A stretch of DNA of 64,000 nt from Kibdelosporangium banguiense (GTDB lineage Bacteria; Actinomycetota; Actinomycetes; Mycobacteriales; Pseudonocardiaceae): NCBI RefSeq assembly GCF_017876405.1, contig NZ_JAGINW010000001.1:7577203-7641202 (forward strand), given 5' to 3'. A model generated the notes under the pieces. The model worked only from the letters and a program-made list of their open reading frames with translations, searched no databases and was not told the origin of the DNA. Numbering within the stretch: the stretch's first letter is position 1; each line of letters starts with the position of its first letter. This document shows, piece by piece, positions 51,634 through 60,743 of the stretch. The position numbers and the translations under genes are program-made.

Positions 51634-54114
51634 TCACTCGTGCGCGGGTTTGACCCGGCAGGCGAAACACTTGTAGGCCTGCTGTCCTGAGAGGTTGTCG
51701 TAGAGGTGGTCGTCGATGAGGGTGTTGACGGCGTCGTAGCGGGGGTTGCCGAAGATGTCGCCGACCTGCTGAGCTGGGCCGAAGGTGTTGGGGACGTAGA
51801 TGGTGTCGGGCCGGATGTGGGGTTCCAGGAGTGCGGTGGCGGTGACTGAGCCGCGTGGGGTTTCGATGACAACTGTGTCGTTGTTGGAGATTCGGTGGCG
51901 GGCGGCGGTGTCGGGGTGGATCTGCACGAGGCGGATTCCGTTGAGTTGTTCGCCGGTGAAAGTCCAGTGCGTGACGGTGGCGAAATGGGCGACGCTTGGG
52001 CGGCCGGTCATGCCCATCAGGGGATATCGGCGGTGAATGTCGTCGTTGCCGGGGACGCCTATGTGCACGGGATGGGTGAGGGCGTGCGGGTTGACCGGGT
52101 TGGCGACGAATCCGTCCTGGTAGGCGATGGTGGGGTGGGCTCCGGTGACCTCGGGATGGGTGAAGAAAACAGGGAGTGCCTGATGACCGCTGGGGGCGAG
52201 CGTCGCCTCAAGTTGCGGGGTGTAGATCTCGACTTTGCCGCTTGGGGTGAGGAACCGTTTGCCGCGGTTGGCGGGGTTGAGTGCCTCCGCTGCTTGGTAC
52301 CAGGTGGGATGGTCGAGGTAGAGCGTGCTCACGCCGGGATGGCTGACAGTGGGGCAGGGCCATTGCAGCGGTTCGGTGCGGGCGCGTAGCCGTGCGACGG
52401 TCATGCCGCCCATGCCTGGAGTGTTGGCGACGAAGGTGTTCCACAGATTGTGGTGGTCGCGCCAGGCGGGTGGGAACGCGTCGGTCCAGTGACGGGCGGG
52501 GCGTTTGGTGTCGCGACGGGCGATGGCGTGGGCGAGGTCGATCCAGATCTGTGGATCTGTGCGGGATTGGCCCACGGGTGGCAACGCCGCGTCCTGCCAG
52601 CGGATGGCGCGGTCGTCGCGTCGCATGTAGACGCCTTCGAACTCCAGGCCGCTGACCACAGGCAGGATCACGTCGGCGTAGTACGCGGCCTCTTCCATGA
52701 ACAGTCCTGTGTAGACATAAAATTCCAGTGCCGCGTAAGCCTTTTTCACCTTGTTCGTGTTCGCGGAGCTGATCAGCGGGTTGCCTTCGGTGATCACCGC
52801 GCGCAGCCGGTAGGGCTTGCCGGTGAGAATGGCGTCGGCGAAAGCATCCGGCCCGACCGGCAGTGCCATGTCCTGGGGCGGGGTGGGCACAGTTAACGGA
52901 GGCAGGTCCAGGCCGCCAGGCCACGTGTTGTGCATGAAGTTGCATCCGCCGCCGGGCACCCCGATATTGCCCGTGATGGCGGCGAGCATGGCGATGGCGC
53001 GGTAGGTGTCGAAGGCGCCGAGTTGGTGGGAGATACCGGCGTTGCAGAAGATCGCCGCCGGCCGGGTGGTGGCGTAGTCCGCGGCGATACGCCGGATGGT
53101 GCGGGCGGGCACGTCGGTAACGCTGGCAGCCCAGTCGGCTGTGTAGCCGCGCGCAATGATGTGGTCGCGTAACTCGTTGAATCCGAGAACCCATTGGTCG
53201 ACAAACCGGCGGTCGTACCGGCCGGTCGTGATCACTTCGTGCAGAATGCCCAGCACGAGCGCGAAATCAGTGTGCGGTTTGGGCGCCACCCACTCGTCAG
53301 CGAGCACGGCGGTCGGGGTGCGCCGAGGGTCGACGACGATCAGCTTGGCGTGGCCGCGCAGCAGGTGGGCGAAGGTGACCGGGTGAGTTTCGGCCTGATT
53401 CGTCCCCAGCATGAGAATGTAACGAGCGGAAGCAAGATCTTGCTTGCCGGTGGCCTCGTCCACACCATAGCCATTGGTGAAGTTGCCCAGCCCGAACGTG
53501 GCGGCGAGCGCGTTCCCGCCAGCGTCGTTACACACCGGGCCGACATCGGTGTCGTTAGGGCTGCCCAGCAACGTGAACAGGCGGTGCACAAGCGATCCAG
53601 TGCCGCGCGGCAGCCGTCCGGTGGTGCGGTTGGCGATGGCCCGTGCTTCGCCCTGGTCCCGTAGCGCGAGGAACTTGTCCGCGATCAGCTCGAGTGCCTT
53701 GTCCCAGCTGACCGGCTCGAACCGCGAGTTCGGGTCCCCCTTCGCACCGGCCACCCGCCGCAGCGGAGTGGTCAGCCGCAAAGGGTTGTAGGCCAGTTGC
53801 GCCATCATCGGCCCCTTGACGCAGGGATTGCCGTCCTGGACCGGATCGTCAGGCTCGCCAAGGATGCTGATGACCCGCCCAGCCTTCATACCGATCGTCA
53901 ACCGGCAAGCGCTGTTACAGAACTGGCACGCACCATGAACAATCTTGTCCGGCGCAAGCGCAGCCGACCCGTCAGTGAAGTCCTCGGCCGCCGGAGCGCC
54001 GAACCCACCCGTGCTGGCCTGCGCAGAGTAAGGAACCAGAGCCGGCAGAACAACCCCGCCCGCAAGCAGGGACCGCCGGGAAACACCGGCGGTCTCGCCG
54101 TCCTTTGTGGACAT
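51634..54114 (-). CDS. Tat-exported molybdopterin oxidoreductase, catalytic subunit
   Basis: 826 aa from the ATG at 54114. Twin-arginine signal VSRRSLLAGGVVLPALVP. Cys63, 66, 70 and 98 (CQFCNSAC ... NPCVKGP) bind the first [4Fe-4S] cluster. The bis-MGD molybdenum region includes VGPVCNDAGGNAL with a candidate Cys ligand. The C-terminal molydop_binding domain ends with an extra CFAC pair at 816/819. Thiosulfate/polysulfide, nitrate or arsenic oxyanion reductases are candidates. No iron-sulfur or membrane-anchor subunit gene is adjacent. Confidence 0.88.
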   Translation of the reverse strand: MSTKDGETAGVSRRSLLAGGVVLPALVPYSAQASTGGFGAPAAEDFTDGSAALAPDKIVHGACQFCNSACRLTIGMKAGRVISILGEPDDPVQDGNPCVKGPMMAQLAYNPLRLTTPLRRVAGAKGDPNSRFEPVSWDKALELIADKFLALRDQGEARAIANRTTGRLPRGTGSLVHRLFTLLGSPNDTDVGPVCNDAGGNALAATFGLGNFTNGYGVDEATGKQDLASARYILMLGTNQAETHPVTFAHLLRGHAKLIVVDPRRTPTAVLADEWVAPKPHTDFALVLGILHEVITTGRYDRRFVDQWVLGFNELRDHIIARGYTADWAASVTDVPARTIRRIAADYATTRPAAIFCNAGISHQLGAFDTYRAIAMLAAITGNIGVPGGGCNFMHNTWPGGLDLPPLTVPTPPQDMALPVGPDAFADAILTGKPYRLRAVITEGNPLISSANTNKVKKAYAALEFYVYTGLFMEEAAYYADVILPVVSGLEFEGVYMRRDDRAIRWQDAALPPVGQSRTDPQIWIDLAHAIARRDTKRPARHWTDAFPPAWRDHHNLWNTFVANTPGMGGMTVARLRARTEPLQWPCPTVSHPGVSTLYLDHPTWYQAAEALNPANRGKRFLTPSGKVEIYTPQLEATLAPSGHQALPVFFTHPEVTGAHPTIAYQDGFVANPVNPHALTHPVHIGVPGNDDIHRRYPLMGMTGRPSVAHFATVTHWTFTGEQLNGIRLVQIHPDTAARHRISNNDTVVIETPRGSVTATALLEPHIRPDTIYVPNTFGPAQQVGDIFGNPRYDAVNTLIDDHLYDNLSGQQAYKCFACRVKPAHE

Positions 54115-54212
54115 ACGCACTGCTCCCGCAGGAGAAGAAAGCCAAATGCCTACGGGTAACGTAATCCGCGGCGGCACGGTTCACGACCGCCGAATGCCAG
54201 TGCTTGGCTCTC

Positions 54213-54788
54213 TCACTTGCAGAACGCGATCTCCGGGTACCGTGCCGACGGCGCGTCGAGCAGCGACGACGGCTTGCCGCGCAGGTGCTGGTCGAAGAAC
54301 GCGTTGACGTAGGCCCGGGTGATCGCCTGGGTGCGTTCTGCGGTAGTGGTCGCGCCGATGTTGACACCGTACTGATCGGCGAATAGCCCTACGTCGGTGA
54401 ACGACGGGTGCACCGTGCCCGCCACTTCGACCCAGCGCTTCCATTCGGTCATCTGTGCCCAGTCCCGCTCCCAATCTGTGCGTAACGACGCGTCCGGTGG
54501 TGCCTGAATGCCGCTGCCCTTGAGCATTGCCGCCGACTCCGCCGGTGTCACGTACTGTGCCTTCGGCCCATTCGCCGAGGCCACCGGATAGAAGACGGAG
54601 ACCATCAACTCCCGATAGGGCACCGACGGCACCCAGGGATCGACTCGCGAGGTGTCCTTCGGATAGAGGGAGGTCGCCCCGACCGGCCGGTGACCGGTCG
54701 GGGCAGATAGGTAGGGCAGAGTGTCCGCCACCGCGGGTGTCGCGGAGAAAACAAGGGCCAGCGCAACGCCGGCCGTGAGCCCGCGCAT
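54213..54788 (-). pseudogene. Secreted alpha/beta hydrolase (PAF-acetylhydrolase-like) lacking its catalytic core
   Basis: 191 codons from the ATG at 54788 (GGAAAGAGAG upstream), in frame throughout. The signal peptide and N-terminal segment (YLSAPTGHRPVGATSLY, VPYRELMVSVFYP) are those of lipase/PAF-acetylhydrolase-like hydrolases. The C-terminal part (EVAGTVHPSFTDVGL, RAYVNAFFDQHLRGK) is their end, including the catalytic His. The middle, with the GxSxG nucleophile and acid, is absent: SLRTDWERDWAQM joins the ends. Family members are about 370-400 aa. A large in-frame deletion; likely inactive even if translated. Confidence 0.8.
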
Positions 54789-54932
54789 GTTCTCTCTTTC
54801 CATAGGCGACTTCCGTGCGCGCGGGTTACGTCATTGTCCCGTCGCGCAGGGAAAGCCTGGCGCGTCGGCGCGAGTGGATCACTGGTGCGGGCAGGAGGGA
54901 CGAAGGTAGGGACAGCCCTACCATGCCAGTTG

Positions 54933-55199
54933 TCAGGAGGCTGACTTGAGGCGTAGGCCGTCGCGCCATGTGGCGGCGAGGTCCTGGATCGGGAGGTCGA
55001 GCGCCTCGCTGAGACAGGCGATCGTGCCGAACGCGGGGGAGGGGAGCCGACCGGTCTCGATCTTGCGCAGTGTCTCCGGCGAGATGCCGGCCGCGTGTGC
55101 CACGTCGCCGAGGTCCCGGTCTGCTCGCGCTTCACGCAGCAGTCTGCCGAGACGCTTGCCGGCCTCGATCTGTTCGGGCGTGAGCGGATTGCGGACCAC
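54933..55199 (-). CDS. Small XRE family regulator
   Basis: 88 aa from a GTG at 55199, essentially a lone helix-turn-helix domain (VAHAAGISPETLRKIETG). Divergent from the methionine aminopeptidase; two palindromes lie between, so it likely represses both genes. Confidence 0.88.
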   Translation of the reverse strand: MVRNPLTPEQIEAGKRLGRLLREARADRDLGDVAHAAGISPETLRKIETGRLPSPAFGTIACLSEALDLPIQDLAATWRDGLRLKSAS

Positions 55200-55216
55200 G
55201 GCACCAGGATACGGCT

Positions 55217-55258
55217 GGTATTTTAATACCGCAAGTGCTACGTTGGTATTATTATACC
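55217..55258. promoter_or_regulatory. Paired palindromic operators for the XRE regulator
   Basis: GGTATTTTAATACC (55217-55230) and GGTATTATTATACC (55245-55258) are 14-bp palindromes 28 bp apart, in an AT-rich island between the two divergent genes. Confidence 0.75.
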
Positions 55259-55276
55259 GACGAGGTGAGGGTGTCC

Positions 55277-56044
55277 ATGATCGAGTTGAAGTCGCCCGCG
55301 GAGATCGAGCGGATGCACACCACTGGGCAGTTCGTCGCCCAGATCCTGGCCGAGCTCAGCGAACTCGCCGACGTGGGCGTCAACCTCCTCGACCTGGAGC
55401 ACCACGTCCGCGGCCGGATCCGGCAACGCGGAGCACAGTCCTGCTACTGGGACTACGCCCCGTCCTTCGGTAACGGTCCGTTCCGTAACGTCATCTGCCT
55501 GTCGGTCAACGACGCGGTGCTGCACGGCATGCCCCACGACTACACGCTGCGCGACGGGGACGTCCTCAGTATGGATCTCGCGGTCGGGATCGACGGCTGG
55601 GTCGCCGACTCCGCCCGAACCATCATCGTGGGCACTCCGGCCAACGATGACCTGCGGCTCGTCCGCGCGACCGAGGAAGCGCTCAAAGCGGGCATCGAGG
55701 CCGCGAGACCAGGCAACCGGCTGGGCGACGTCTCAGCGGCGATCGGCGCGGTCGCCACCGGCTACGGCTACCCGATCAACACGGAGTTCGGCGGCCACGG
55801 GCTCGGCCGGACCATGCACGAGGACCCCCACGTCTCCAACAAGGGCCGCGCCGGCCGAGGCCTCAAGCTCCGGGCAGGCATGACCCTGGCCCTCGAACCC
55901 TGGTTCGCCCGCACCACCGACCAAATCGTCTTCGACCCCGACGGCTGGACAATCCGCTCAGCCGACGGCTCCCGTACCGCCCACTCCGAACACACCATCG
56001 CGATCACACAGGACGGCCCCCTGGTGCTCACAGCACGCCCTTGA
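55277..56044 (+). CDS. map: Type I methionine aminopeptidase
   Basis: 255 aa from the ATG at 55277, 6 nt after GGTGAGG. All five metal ligands are visible: Asp in SMDLAVGIDGWVADSA (two), His in GGHGLGRTMHEDPH, Glu in ALEPWF and Glu in HSEHTIAI. Type I enzymes remove the initiator Met cotranslationally. With its own XRE repressor this is probably a conditional, secondary copy rather than the housekeeping gene. Confidence 0.93.
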   Translation: MIELKSPAEIERMHTTGQFVAQILAELSELADVGVNLLDLEHHVRGRIRQRGAQSCYWDYAPSFGNGPFRNVICLSVNDAVLHGMPHDYTLRDGDVLSMDLAVGIDGWVADSARTIIVGTPANDDLRLVRATEEALKAGIEAARPGNRLGDVSAAIGAVATGYGYPINTEFGGHGLGRTMHEDPHVSNKGRAGRGLKLRAGMTLALEPWFARTTDQIVFDPDGWTIRSADGSRTAHSEHTIAITQDGPLVLTARP

Positions 56045-56069
56045 CCTGGCTGTACCGGCGGCCACCGGT

Positions 56070-56843
56070 TCAGAGGAAAACGCGAGCGATGTCGAGCCAC
56101 TTCTGGGCGTCCTCGCCGACCGCTGTGAGGTCGGTCTCGGCCCGCGACCTGCGCTGGGTGACTCGGAGGCAGAAGTCGAGGGCGCTGCCCTGAACTCGTT
56201 GCAGGGCATCTTCCGGGCCCCATGCCCAGGTCTGGCCGTCGGGGCCAGTCAGTTCGACACGGAACGGCTCTGCCGGAGTAGGTAGCTGGGCGGCGTAGAA
56301 CGACAGCTCCCGCCCTGCCACTCCCAACGCGGCCACATGCTGGAGCCGGCCTGTTGGGCGGCGCGGGACACCCAACGTGTCGAAAATGTCCTGCCCGTGA
56401 GCCCATGTTTCCATCAGTCGAAGCGGCAGCATCAGCCTTGCGGTCAACTGCGAGCCAAACCACGGAAACCCATGGTTCAGCGGAACGTCACGTAGCGCTG
56501 CCGCCACCTCGGAGCGACCGGTTCGCCATTGCTCCAGCAGTACCGATCGCGGTTTGGCGGCTCCCGCGGCGGCGTCCAGATCTGCGTGCCGGCTGCCTGC
56601 GGCTTCCGCCTGCTTCAGCACAACGTCGAACGCCTCCGGGGTGCGTAACGCGATAAGTACGTTCGCGTCGGCTGCAGCAAGATGGGCGATCTGGTGGGCG
56701 ATCGTCCACCCGGCCGCTGGCGTAGGCATGGACCAGTCGCTTTGCGCTGATACCAGGGCGTCGAGCTCATCCCCCTCGGCCACCAGGTCGGGCAGCGCAA
56801 GATCGCGCTCCACCCCGGACAGGTCAAGGCCGTAGTCCAGCAT
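56070..56843 (-). CDS. TIGR03084 family, DinB/maleylpyruvate isomerase-like metal protein
   Basis: 257 aa from the ATG at 56843 (AAGG upstream). DLVAEGDELDALV opens the family; DinB-like metal ligands are in AHQIAHLAAAD and LMETWAHGQDI. The C-terminal region (GSALDFCLRVTQRR) is typical. Mycothiol-dependent chemistry is known for some relatives. Single gene, function unknown. Confidence 0.9.
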   Translation of the reverse strand: MLDYGLDLSGVERDLALPDLVAEGDELDALVSAQSDWSMPTPAAGWTIAHQIAHLAAADANVLIALRTPEAFDVVLKQAEAAGSRHADLDAAAGAAKPRSVLLEQWRTGRSEVAAALRDVPLNHGFPWFGSQLTARLMLPLRLMETWAHGQDIFDTLGVPRRPTGRLQHVAALGVAGRELSFYAAQLPTPAEPFRVELTGPDGQTWAWGPEDALQRVQGSALDFCLRVTQRRSRAETDLTAVGEDAQKWLDIARVFL

Positions 56844-56970
56844 CCGCTTCACCTTCACACATTGACGGGACTGTCCTGTTTGGACATGTAAAGTCGATCT
56901 CTTGTAGCCAGGCTACCAACGGCGGCACGCGCTGTCCTGGGAGCCGCATGATCCGAGGATTGACGACGTA

Positions 56971-58854
56971 TCACTGACGAAGGTGCCTGTCGAACCAGTC
57001 CAGGTTCTGCTGCATGGCTGCTTGCCGGTGTCGTGGCTGGTGGAAGATGTGCGTTTCGGCGGGGAACAGCACCATTTCGGCGGGGATGCCACGGGTTCGA
57101 AGCCGCTTGACGACTGGGTAGAGCATCACGCCGACTGCCTCGGTGCTCTGCGCCAGCAGCGGCGCCTTGATGCGGTCGCCGACTCCGTCGCCTGGGCCGT
57201 CTGGCCCGCCGTCTCCGCCGTCGCCGGATGACCCTGTTTTGAACACCGTCGATACTGCCAGGGCGCGTTGCGTGATCTGGGCGCCACGGCTGTAGCCGGC
57301 GATTCCGGCGCGGTTGGGGTCGACCTCGCCTCGATTGACGGCGTCCCGTACTGCGGATTCCATTGTGGACACGGAATCCGATGGGTCGAGAGTGCCTTGT
57401 GCGCGGGGTTCGTTGACCAGCAGCACGACGTAGCCCTTGGCCGCGAAGACCTGGGACGGGTAGTCCCACTCGTGGCCTTGCCACAGGAATTTGTTCACCG
57501 CGTCGTAGCCGTGGGTGATCACAATCGCTGGGCAGCGGCGGTTGGTGCCGCAGCCCTCGGGCACGATCCGGTAGCCCGTCGCGGTCTGTCCCTTGGGGTT
57601 GGTCCATGTGGCGGCGACCGGAGCCTGGATGGCGCGGCTGCGAATGTCGTGGTTCGGGTCGTATCCGTCACGAATGGTGCCGTCGGCGCGCAGCACCACC
57701 AGTCTTGGGGGCGAGGAGTTCGTCTGACGCACGCATACCCCCTGCTCCAGGCCACGGTCGAACGTGCAGCCCGAGATGTCGACGTTCTCAGGCGAGACTC
57801 TGGCGAGCGTCTTGCCGATATAGATCGCCTCGTTCGCGCCGTCGGACAGGGCGGCCACCACACGGTCCGTTGACATCCAGGTGGCCGACAGCCGGGTCGC
57901 CCCCGCGGGGAGCGTCGCCACCACCTGCTGCCCACTTCCGTCGACAGCGATCCCGCTCAATTCCTGGCCCGAAGACTGCACGACCACCTGGCGACTGTCG
58001 GCGGTCCAGGACACGGCCATGCTCGGCGACCAGCGCTCGTCAAGCGTGCGAGAGGTACCGGAGCTGATGTCGAGCACAGTCAGTGAGTTGCCGGCGATGG
58101 CGAGCTTGCTGCCGTCCGGCGACCAGTACAACGTCGGCCCATAGGTGGCCCTGCCCATCTCCAGTTCGGTGAGAGTGCGCTGCTGCCCGGTTGGCGCGTC
58201 CCAGAGCCGGATTCCGACCCTTGGCGGGTAGTGGCTGCTGGTCAGGATGCCTTCCACGGTCATCGTGTCGTCGAAGGGCACCCCGTCCAGCGTGTGCTCC
58301 CCGGGTGGCAATGGCACCGCGAACACCAGTTGCCGCCCGGTCGGCGACTACGCGTGCCGCAGCACTTTCGCCTGGTGGGGTGGGATCACCGCGCCCCGCA
58401 ACGCCCGCGCTCCGCCCACTGGGATTGCCGGTCCTGGTGCCGTGAACAGTCGCTGTGGCCTGCCGCCCGAACTCGGTACGGTCCACACTTCGTCGACACC
58501 GTCATGCGGGGCAATGTAGGTCAGCGAACGGCCGTCCGGACGCCAACGCAGGTCGGTGATCCGCTCGGCGGTACCACTGACCGAGGCCACCTCGCGCACC
58601 CTCTCCGGCGTGACCATGTCCAGCACCAGCACCTTGCTGGTGACCTTGTTCGTCGCGACCGATGGCTCGGTGACCACCACAGCCGCCTGCCTGCCGTCCG
58701 GCGAGACCTGGGTGTCCTCGATTTGCCGTACCTCAACGACATCCCGGATGTCCATCGGCCGGCGCGGCTGTGCCATCACAGAACCCGCTCCGGACACGGT
58801 GCACAACACCGCCATGCCAACGCCTATCGCGGCGAATCTCGTTCGTTGCCTCAT
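56971..58854 (-). pseudogene. Secreted S9 prolyl oligopeptidase-like peptidase with in-frame amber codon
   Basis: One frame runs through 628 codons, interrupted only by TAG at 58348-58350. Before it: signal peptide and the first propeller blades (VSPDGRQAAVVV). After it: SPTGRQLVFAVPLP continues the same blade, then the rest of the propeller and an alpha/beta-hydrolase domain with nucleophile in GIAGYSRGA and His in ETHIFHQP. The family expects an aromatic residue (W/F/Y) at the stop position, so TGG to TAG is likely. The usual Asp of the triad is not evident (STEAVG at that site), so the enzyme may have been decaying already. Confidence 0.83.
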
Positions 58855-58914
58855 GTCTTCCGGATGCTAGGGACGACTTGGTTCCGCACACATCGGACTG
58901 GCGTACCAGACTCC

Positions 58915-58948
58915 AGTCAACCCGGGATGATCGCGGAGTCAACCGGGG
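58915..58948. repeat. Direct repeat in the kinase promoter
   Basis: AGTCAACCCGGG (58915) and AGTCAACCGGGG (58937), 22 bp apart (two turns), just before the histidine kinase. Such a pair could bind a response regulator on one face of the helix. Confidence 0.45.
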
Positions 58949-58966
58949 AAGGCCTAGTTTGGAGTC

Positions 58967-60130
58967 ATGCGGAAACTCGACCGGTATCTGGACACGGCGC
59001 TCGCGGGTGCGGCCGTCGGTGTCCTGATCGCGCTGCATTCGCCGTGGCTGCGGCAACCGTGGGCGGTCGTCGCCATCGTGGTCGGCGGTCTGCTACTGGT
59101 GTGGCGGCGCCGGTTTCCGATCGCGCTGTGTGTTGTGACGGGCATAGCTCTTGCGCTGTCCATTGTGTCCCATGTGGACGCCAGCGGGCCGTTGTTCTTC
59201 TTCGCATGGATCGCGTTGTACGGCGTGCCGGCCTACGCCGTACAACGCCTGGTGCCTGTAGTCGGCGGCGGTGTCGTGCTCCTTACAGCGCTGCTGCTCG
59301 TCTACATGATGAGCGCGGCTGACAATCAGGCGCGCGACCCGATCCTCGTGCCGATTGTGCTTGCGATCGCCTATCTGGCCACCGCGTGGCTGCTGGGCAG
59401 TTATCACCGCACTCGGCGGGCCTACCAGACCGAACTGGAGGAGCGCGCCGCGCGGCTGGAACGGGAACGTGACGCGGTGGCCCGGCAGGCGGCCGCCGAA
59501 GAACGCACCCGGATCGCCAGGGAGCTGCACGACATGCTGGCGCACACGATGAGTGGGATGGTGGTGCTGGCCGGCGGAGCACGTCGCGCGGCGACGGACC
59601 AGCCGGAGCGTGCGGTCGAAGCGCTGGCCGAGATCGAGCGGGCCGGCCGGGACGGCATGACTGAGACCAGGGCATTGCTGGAATCCTTGCGCGGCAATGG
59701 TGAACCCGCCACGCCGCCTCAAGTTTCACTGCGCGAGCTGCCTGCGCTCGCCGACCGGATGCGCGCGTCCGGCCTGCCTGTGCACCTGTCGGTCGAGGGC
59801 GACCCGGCGCACCTGCCTGTTCCGGTCGACCTCGCAGGATACCGGATCGTTCAGGAGGCACTCACGAATACCTTGCGCCACGCGGGAACCGCGACCGCGT
59901 GTGTGTCCATTAAGTACTTCGAGGACGACGTACGGATAGAGATCACCGACGACGGGCGGGGGACGCCCGAGCCCGGCACCGGACACGGCCTTGCTGGAAT
60001 GCGGGAGCGTGCCCGGCTGCTCGGCGGCGAACTGCGTGCCGGGCCACGGCTGGTCGGTGTGCGCTCGCCTGCCTTGCGCTACTCGTTGATGAGCTGTTCG
60101 CGGAGGATGTCGGCGTGCCCGCAGTGCTGA
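58967..60130 (+). CDS. NarX/DesK-like histidine kinase with replaced C terminus
   Basis: 387 aa. About five membrane helices, a coiled-coil, phospho-His in ARELHDMLAHTMSG, N box EALTNTLRHAG and G2 box GHGLAGMRERARLLGG. After RAGPRL the final strand of the ATPase domain (normally a GGF.V...P end) is replaced by about 25 residues that read antisense through the 3' end of the DinB gene. No response regulator follows. A deletion removed the kinase 3' end and its partner. Residual ATP binding is possible. Confidence 0.82.
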   Translation: MRKLDRYLDTALAGAAVGVLIALHSPWLRQPWAVVAIVVGGLLLVWRRRFPIALCVVTGIALALSIVSHVDASGPLFFFAWIALYGVPAYAVQRLVPVVGGGVVLLTALLLVYMMSAADNQARDPILVPIVLAIAYLATAWLLGSYHRTRRAYQTELEERAARLERERDAVARQAAAEERTRIARELHDMLAHTMSGMVVLAGGARRAATDQPERAVEALAEIERAGRDGMTETRALLESLRGNGEPATPPQVSLRELPALADRMRASGLPVHLSVEGDPAHLPVPVDLAGYRIVQEALTNTLRHAGTATACVSIKYFEDDVRIEITDDGRGTPEPGTGHGLAGMRERARLLGGELRAGPRLVGVRSPALRYSLMSCSRRMSACPQC

Positions 60131-60576
60131 GCGAGTTCGCGCAGCATGTGGAGGTACACCCAGCGCAGCGGGAGCGGGCCGCGTCGGTTGCCGCGGACTA
60201 TGTCGTCGACTCCCAGGGATGAGGTCGCGTGGCGTGACGCTTCGCACGCGTCGCGGTGTGCTTGCTGGACGGTGGCGATGGTGTCGTTGTCGTCGAGGAC
60301 GAACGACTCGTCCGGTGTCTCGGGGATACCGATCTCGGTGCGCGACCGGCACGTGATGGCTTCGTCGAACCAGACCTTCTCGACAAAGGTCGCGTGCTTG
60401 ACCAGGCCCAGCAGGGTGGTCAGGGACGGCACCAGCGATCGGCGCGCCTGCTGTTCGGTCAGCCCGTCCAGGCAGCTGTTGAGGGCACGGCGGTGCTCGT
60501 TGAGGAACGCCTCGAACTGGACACGCGCCTGCTGGTCGATGACGTCTTCGGCAGACGCCGATGAGAGGCCGGACAT
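60079..60576 (-). CDS. DinB/DUF664 family protein
   Basis: 165 aa. Metal-binding helices with LGLVKHATFVEKVWF and ELAQHCGHADILREQL give the three conserved His residues of DinB-like proteins. Its 3' end overlaps the kinase C terminus by 52 bp, at the deletion junction, but the protein itself looks complete. Confidence 0.88.
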   Translation of the reverse strand: MSGLSSASAEDVIDQQARVQFEAFLNEHRRALNSCLDGLTEQQARRSLVPSLTTLLGLVKHATFVEKVWFDEAITCRSRTEIGIPETPDESFVLDDNDTIATVQQAHRDACEASRHATSSLGVDDIVRGNRRGPLPLRWVYLHMLRELAQHCGHADILREQLINE

Positions 60577-60743
60577 GTCCGGAGCATTTCAGACCGTCTG
60601 CCAAGAGCAGCAAGCGGCTGGTGTAACCGGGTTGGGCTGTACGGCGTGAAATCGGTTGTGCGCGTAGCGCTTGGTTGCCGTGAGGCGATGCGCAGGGAAG
60701 GGGCAGGAGGGCTGCCCCGGCTCTGATGCCTTGGGGAGGGCGG

